Positions 60,490-64,000 of a stretch of 64,000 nt of DNA are shown here, piece after piece. The notes under the pieces were generated by a model. It made no database searches and had not been told where the DNA came from. It was given only the letters and a program-made list of their open reading frames with translations. The position numbers were made by a program, and so were the translations under genes. This DNA comes from Miltoncostaea marina (lineage in GTDB: Bacteria; Actinomycetota; Thermoleophilia; Miltoncostaeales; Miltoncostaeaceae), in the NCBI RefSeq assembly GCF_018141525.1, contig NZ_CP064655.1, positions 1,302,001-1,366,000 of the forward strand, in the 5' to 3' direction. Position 1 is the first letter of the stretch; every line of letters begins with the position of its first letter.

Positions 60490-62061
60490 GTGCACGACCG
60501 GACGCCGGAGAGCCAGGCAGGCGCGGCGGCGACGCCGACCGTCGCGTCGGAGGGCCGTCACGCCTCGTTGTGGGTCGCCACCACGCCGGGGACCGCGTAC
60601 CCGGCGCTGGAGGGCGCGCTCGAAGTCGACGTCGCCGTGGTGGGCGGCGGCATCACCGGGCTCACGACGGCGACGCTGCTCGCCGACGCCGGGATGGCCG
60701 TGGCCGTCGTCGAGGCGCGGCGGATCGCCACCGGCACGACCGGCAACACCACCGCCAAGGCGACGGCCCTGCAGGGCCTCGTCTACTCGTCGCTCGCCGA
60801 CCGGCTGGGCGAGGAGACCGCGCAGGTCTACGCCGAGGCCAACCTCGCGGGCGTCGAGCTGATCGCGCGGCTCGCCGAGGAGCTCGCCATCGACTGCGAT
60901 CTGCGGCGCCGCCCGGCGGTCACGTACGCGGCGAGCGCCGAGACGGCCCCGGCCGTGGAGGCCGAGGCCCAAGCCGCCCGCCGGGCGGGGCTTCCGGCAC
61001 GGCTCGACGAGGACGCCGCGCTACCGGTCGCCGTGACCGCGGCGGTGCGCCTGGACGACCAGATCATCTTCCATCCCCGCAAGTACTGCCTCGGCCTCGC
61101 GGAGCGGCTCGCCGCCGCCGGGGCCACGCTCGTCGAGCGCACCCGCGTGACCGCCGTCGAGGAGGACGGCCCGTGGCAGGTGCTCGTGTGCCCGGCGGGC
61201 ACCGTGCGCGCGCGTCACGTCGTGCTGGCGACGCTGATGCCGTTCCCGCTCGACGGCGGGTACTTCGCCAAGGCGGCCCCCAGCCGCTCCTACGCCCTGG
61301 GCGCGCGGATCGACGGCGAGGTGCCGGCCGGCATGTACCTGAGCGTGGACCGGCCCACGCGGTCCGTGCGACCGCATCCGGCCGACGACGGCGACGTGCT
61401 GGTGATCGAGGGCGACGCGCACAAGACCGGTCAGGACGGGGACCCCGCGCGCCACTACGCGGCGGTCGAGGCCTGGGCGCGCGAGCGCTTCCCGGTGGTC
61501 GAGGTGACGCATCGCTGGTCCGCGCAGGACTACACCCCGGCGGACGGCATGCCGTACGTCGGGCGCCTCACCTCCCGTCAGGAGGCGGTGCTCGTGGCGA
61601 CCGGATTCGGCAAGTGGGGGATGTCGAACGGCTCCGCGGCCGCCCGGATCCTCGCCGACCTGGTGCTGGGCCGTGACAACGCGTGGGCCGCCACGTTCGA
61701 CTCGACGCGCCTCAACCCGGGCGCCTCGCTGCCCGACCTCGTGAAGGAGAACCTCAACGTGGGCAAGCGCCTCATCGGCGACCGCGCCCGCACGGCGCTG
61801 CGCCCGCGCTCGCCGGACACGCTGGCCCCCGGCGAGGGCGCCGTCGTGACGACGGGGGGCGAGAAGGTGGCGGCCTACCGCGACCAGCAGGGCGAGCTGC
61901 ACACGGTGTCCCCGGTCTGCACGCACATGGGGTGCGAGGTCACCTGGAACGCCGCCGAGCTCACCTGGGACTGCCCCTGTCACGGGTCGCGATTCGAGTA
62001 TGACGGCGAGGTGATCGACGGGCCGGCGACCCGTCCGCTGGAGCGTCGCGAGATCGGCTGA
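60490..62061 (+). CDS. FAD-dependent oxidoreductase with C-terminal Rieske domain
   Basis: A 523-residue fusion. Residues ~45-400 form a DAO-type FAD oxidoreductase (VAVVGGGITGLTTATLLADAG, TTGNTTAKATALQGLVY, ATGFGKWGMSNGSAAARILADL). The C-terminal Rieske module (~430-523) has its cluster ligands in CTHMGC and CPCHGSRF. This architecture is often linked to oxidative or betaine metabolism, but the substrate is unknown. GTG start after GGAGAGGAG. It begins just after the broken CHAT gene, at the return to backbone-like composition. Confidence 0.92.
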   Translation: MHDRTPESQAGAAATPTVASEGRHASLWVATTPGTAYPALEGALEVDVAVVGGGITGLTTATLLADAGMAVAVVEARRIATGTTGNTTAKATALQGLVYSSLADRLGEETAQVYAEANLAGVELIARLAEELAIDCDLRRRPAVTYAASAETAPAVEAEAQAARRAGLPARLDEDAALPVAVTAAVRLDDQIIFHPRKYCLGLAERLAAAGATLVERTRVTAVEEDGPWQVLVCPAGTVRARHVVLATLMPFPLDGGYFAKAAPSRSYALGARIDGEVPAGMYLSVDRPTRSVRPHPADDGDVLVIEGDAHKTGQDGDPARHYAAVEAWARERFPVVEVTHRWSAQDYTPADGMPYVGRLTSRQEAVLVATGFGKWGMSNGSAAARILADLVLGRDNAWAATFDSTRLNPGASLPDLVKENLNVGKRLIGDRARTALRPRSPDTLAPGEGAVVTTGGEKVAAYRDQQGELHTVSPVCTHMGCEVTWNAAELTWDCPCHGSRFEYDGEVIDGPATRPLERREIG

Positions 62062-62082
62062 GCCGCCCGCCGTGCGACGCCG

Positions 62083-62454
62083 TCACGCTCCGGCGCGCGG
62101 CAGGCCCCGGCGCAGGACCTCCGCCAGCACCACCGCCTGGTTGTGGTCCGCGTCGCGCGCCGAGTAGACGAGCGTGAGCGTGCCGCGGCGGGCGGTCCGC
62201 CGCAGGTCGGCCAGCTGCGAGCGGCACGCGCGCAGCTCCTCGACGTAGCGCTCGCGGAAGCCCGCGAAGCGATCCGGGTCGTGGCCGAACCAGCGCCGCA
62301 GCCCGGCGCTCGGCGCGAGGTCCCGCGCCCAGTCGTCGAGCCGGGCCGCCTCGCGCGCCAGTCCCCGGGGCCAGACCCGGTCGACGAGCACGCGACGGCC
62401 GTCCGACGCCGCCGGCGGCTCGTACGCGCGCTTCAGCCGGATGTCCACCGACAC
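62083..62454 (-). CDS. DUF488 family protein (YeaO-like)
   Basis: A 123-residue protein with SVDIRLKRAYEPP, GRRVLVDRVWPRGL, LDDWARDLAPSAGLRRWFGHDPDRFAGFRERY, and LTLVYSARDADHNQAVVLAEVL, the full DUF488 pattern. Function in the family is unresolved. The start is taken as the GTG opening VSVDIRLKR. It converges on the Rieske oxidoreductase and is divergent from the hibernation factor. Confidence 0.88.
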   Translation of the reverse strand: MSVDIRLKRAYEPPAASDGRRVLVDRVWPRGLAREAARLDDWARDLAPSAGLRRWFGHDPDRFAGFRERYVEELRACRSQLADLRRTARRGTLTLVYSARDADHNQAVVLAEVLRRGLPRAGA

Positions 62455-62601
62455 ATGCTGCCACCGGCCCCACCGGGCCCGCCGCGCCGGGACCGGCAAC
62501 CCCGCGACCCTCCGTAGTCGCCCGCAGCGCGCGGCGGTCCGGTCCCGATGGCCGCCGCGGCCGCGGCGCCGATGGTGGGGGTGACCGCGAAGGAGGACGC
62601 G

Positions 62602-63393
62602 ATGCCCCGTACACGCACCACCGGCCTGCTCGAGCCGTCCATCCGGCTGCGGGGCGACGCCGCCGACGGCCACCGCGAGCGCGCCATGGCGAAGCTGCGC
62701 GCGGCGTGCATGTCGGCGCCACGACCGGTCATCCTGGGCCGGCTGGAGCTCGCGACCGAGCCCGACCCCGCGGTGGAGCGGCCCGCGATCGCCAAGGCGA
62801 CCATCGACGTGGACGGGCAGCTGGTGCGGGCGCACGTGGCCTGCCGCACCATGGACCAGGCGATCGACCTGCTCGCCGCGCGCGTGCGCCGCAACATCCG
62901 CGCGCTCGCCGCCCGCCGCCGCGACCTCGAGCGCCGCCCGCGAGGGGCCGGCGGCGGCGTCTGGCGCCACGACCACGAGCCCGCCCACCGGCCGGAGCAC
63001 CGGGCGCGGCCAGTGGCCGACCGGCGCCTCGCGCGGCGCAAGAGCCTGCCCGTGGCGCGGGTCACGCCCGAGCAGGCCGCCTTCGACATGCGGATGCTCG
63101 ACCACGACTTCCACCTGTTCACCGACGCCGCCACCGGCACGGACTGCCTGATCCACCGCACGGCCGACGGCGGCCTGGCGCTCGTCAGCGCCGACCCGGG
63201 CGCCTGCGGCGCGCCGGCCGGCCCACCCGTCGCGCCGGCGATCCCGATGGAGGTCGGCGACGCGCTCGCCGCGCTCGACGCCACCGACGGGCCGTTCGTG
63301 GCCTTCGTGGACCCAGACCGCGGCCGGCTGATGGTCGCCTACCGCCGGTACGACGGCCACTACGGGCTGCTGGGGCCGGCCGACCGCTACTGA
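62602..63393 (+). CDS. hpf: Long-form ribosome hibernation promoting factor
   Basis: A 263-residue protein. The N-terminal HPF/RaiA domain (~10-110) is divergent; the C-terminal S30AE domain follows a basic linker (RKSLPVARVTPEQAAFDMRMLDHDFHLFTDAATG). A second similar module (PMEVGDALAALDATDGPFVAFVDPDRGRLMVAYRRYDGHYG) ends the protein, as in mycobacterial long-type factors. It should dimerise or stabilise idle 70S ribosomes. The ATG follows AAGGAGGA. No stress promoter was identified. Confidence 0.88.
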   Translation: MPRTRTTGLLEPSIRLRGDAADGHRERAMAKLRAACMSAPRPVILGRLELATEPDPAVERPAIAKATIDVDGQLVRAHVACRTMDQAIDLLAARVRRNIRALAARRRDLERRPRGAGGGVWRHDHEPAHRPEHRARPVADRRLARRKSLPVARVTPEQAAFDMRMLDHDFHLFTDAATGTDCLIHRTADGGLALVSADPGACGAPAGPPVAPAIPMEVGDALAALDATDGPFVAFVDPDRGRLMVAYRRYDGHYGLLGPADRY

Positions 63394-63508
63394 CGCCCGC
63401 GCGCCGGGGTTTTCCCGCAGCCGGCCTGCGCGTCGCGCCGATGAGCGGCGCGCCGGCGGGCGGGATGCTGCACGTGCGGGACCGGCGTGGAGCGGAGGGA
63501 GACGGGTG

Positions 63509-64000
63509 ATGTCGGTGATCGATCTCGAGCCGGCGGTCGGCGAGACCCCCGGAGGCGGCGGCCCGGGCGGGTACATCCGCGCCGTCGCGGTCGACTTCGA
63601 CGGCACGCTCACCGACGGCGGGCGGCCCGGACGGGAGGCGCTCGACGCGCTCGCCCGCTACCGGTCGCACGGGGGCCGGGTGGTGCTGGTGACCGGCCGC
63701 ATCCTGGCCGAGCTGCTCGAGGCGTTTCCGGACGCCGCCGCGCACGTGGACCTGATCGTGGCCGAGAACGGCGCGACCGTGGCCCGTGACGGCGTCGAGC
63801 GCCTTCTCGCCGAGCCGGTCGACCCGGCCCTGATCGAGGCGCTGCGCCGGCGCGGGGTGGCCGCCCGCGGCGGCCGCGTGCTGGTCGCGATGCAGTGGAG
63901 CGACCACGCGGCCGCGGTGGAGGAGATCGGCCGGCTGGGCCTCGAGCTCCAGCTCATCCGCAACCGCGGCGAGCTGATGGTGCTGCCGTCCGGCGTCTCG
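63509..64000 (+). CDS. HAD-superfamily hydrolase (3' end outside window)
   Basis: The first 164 residues of a HAD phosphatase, likely subfamily IIB. Motif I is AVDFDGTLTDGG, with the nucleophile Asp and the second acidic residue two positions on; motif II is VLVTGRILAELL. AENGATVARDGV is the usual following segment. An ATG after GGAGGGAGACGG is the start. The C-terminal cap and motifs III and IV lie outside the window, so substrate preference cannot be judged. Confidence 0.9.
   Translation, partial: MSVIDLEPAVGETPGGGGPGGYIRAVAVDFDGTLTDGGRPGREALDALARYRSHGGRVVLVTGRILAELLEAFPDAAAHVDLIVAENGATVARDGVERLLAEPVDPALIEALRRRGVAARGGRVLVAMQWSDHAAAVEEIGRLGLELQLIRNRGELMVLPSGVS

Overview
The window is very GC-rich, densely packed DNA from a high-GC actinobacterium. 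The order tig-clpP-clpX-valS-folC-ndk-maf-mreBCD-mrdA-rodA-rng-rplU-rpmA-obgE-proB-proA-nadD-rsfS, the many GTG starts and the frequent four-base ATGA/GTGA/CTGA gene overlaps fit the class Thermoleophilia (Actinomycetota). That placement is an inference from gene order and composition; no 16S or other phylogenetic marker was tested.

Layout. (a) 1-8434: miscellaneous metabolic genes: the end of a SpoIID/LytB-like protein with a three-fold C-terminal repeat, a 46-residue Cys/His-rich metallothionein, an acyl-CoA dehydrogenase, a secreted protein, WrbA, a zinc alcohol dehydrogenase, OsmC, a cupin, a thioesterase and a DUF1707 protein. An IS5-type element (6184-7364), whose transposase is fused to a TnpB-like tail, sits against the thioesterase stop codon. 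(b) 8568-32559: tRNA-His, tRNA-Leu and the housekeeping block for protein folding and degradation, valyl-tRNA synthetase, the rod-shape machinery, RNase G, ribosomal proteins L21 and L27, Obg, proline synthesis, NAD synthesis and ribosome silencing. Two intergenic arrays of imperfect ~60-75 bp repeats follow rng and rsfS. (c) 33233-46375: a surface-polysaccharide locus with six glycosyltransferases, a large membrane protein and a Wzx-like flippase on the plus strand, then DUF1361, a secreted GH26-like glycosidase and another glycosyltransferase on the minus strand.

(d) 46481-60472: accessory DNA at a tRNA-Ala(GGC) gene. A tyrosine integrase and an excisionase lie beside the tRNA, and a 24-bp repeat of the tRNA 3' end recurs 12 kb downstream, bounding an island of about 12.1 kb. 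The island carries a putative chaperone-like protein, a type III restriction enzyme (Res), its methyltransferase (Mod), a helicase with an N-terminal RelE-like domain, a broken DUF2283 gene and a TumA/TumE-like toxin-antitoxin pair. Beyond the second att copy lie the 3' half of a related integrase and a frameshifted CHAT-protease gene, apparently the remains of an older island in tandem. (e) 60490-64000: a FAD/Rieske oxidoreductase, a DUF488 protein, a long-form ribosome hibernation factor and a HAD hydrolase cut by the window end.

How it works together: the backbone couples cell-shape and growth genes through overlapping reading frames. The polysaccharide locus would supply, export and trim a surface glycan. 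The tRNA-anchored island is a defence cassette. Several genes (folC, DUF2283, CHAT) are broken by an apparent one-base loss in G/C-rich sequence. That may be real decay or sequence error, and should be settled before any is called a pseudogene.
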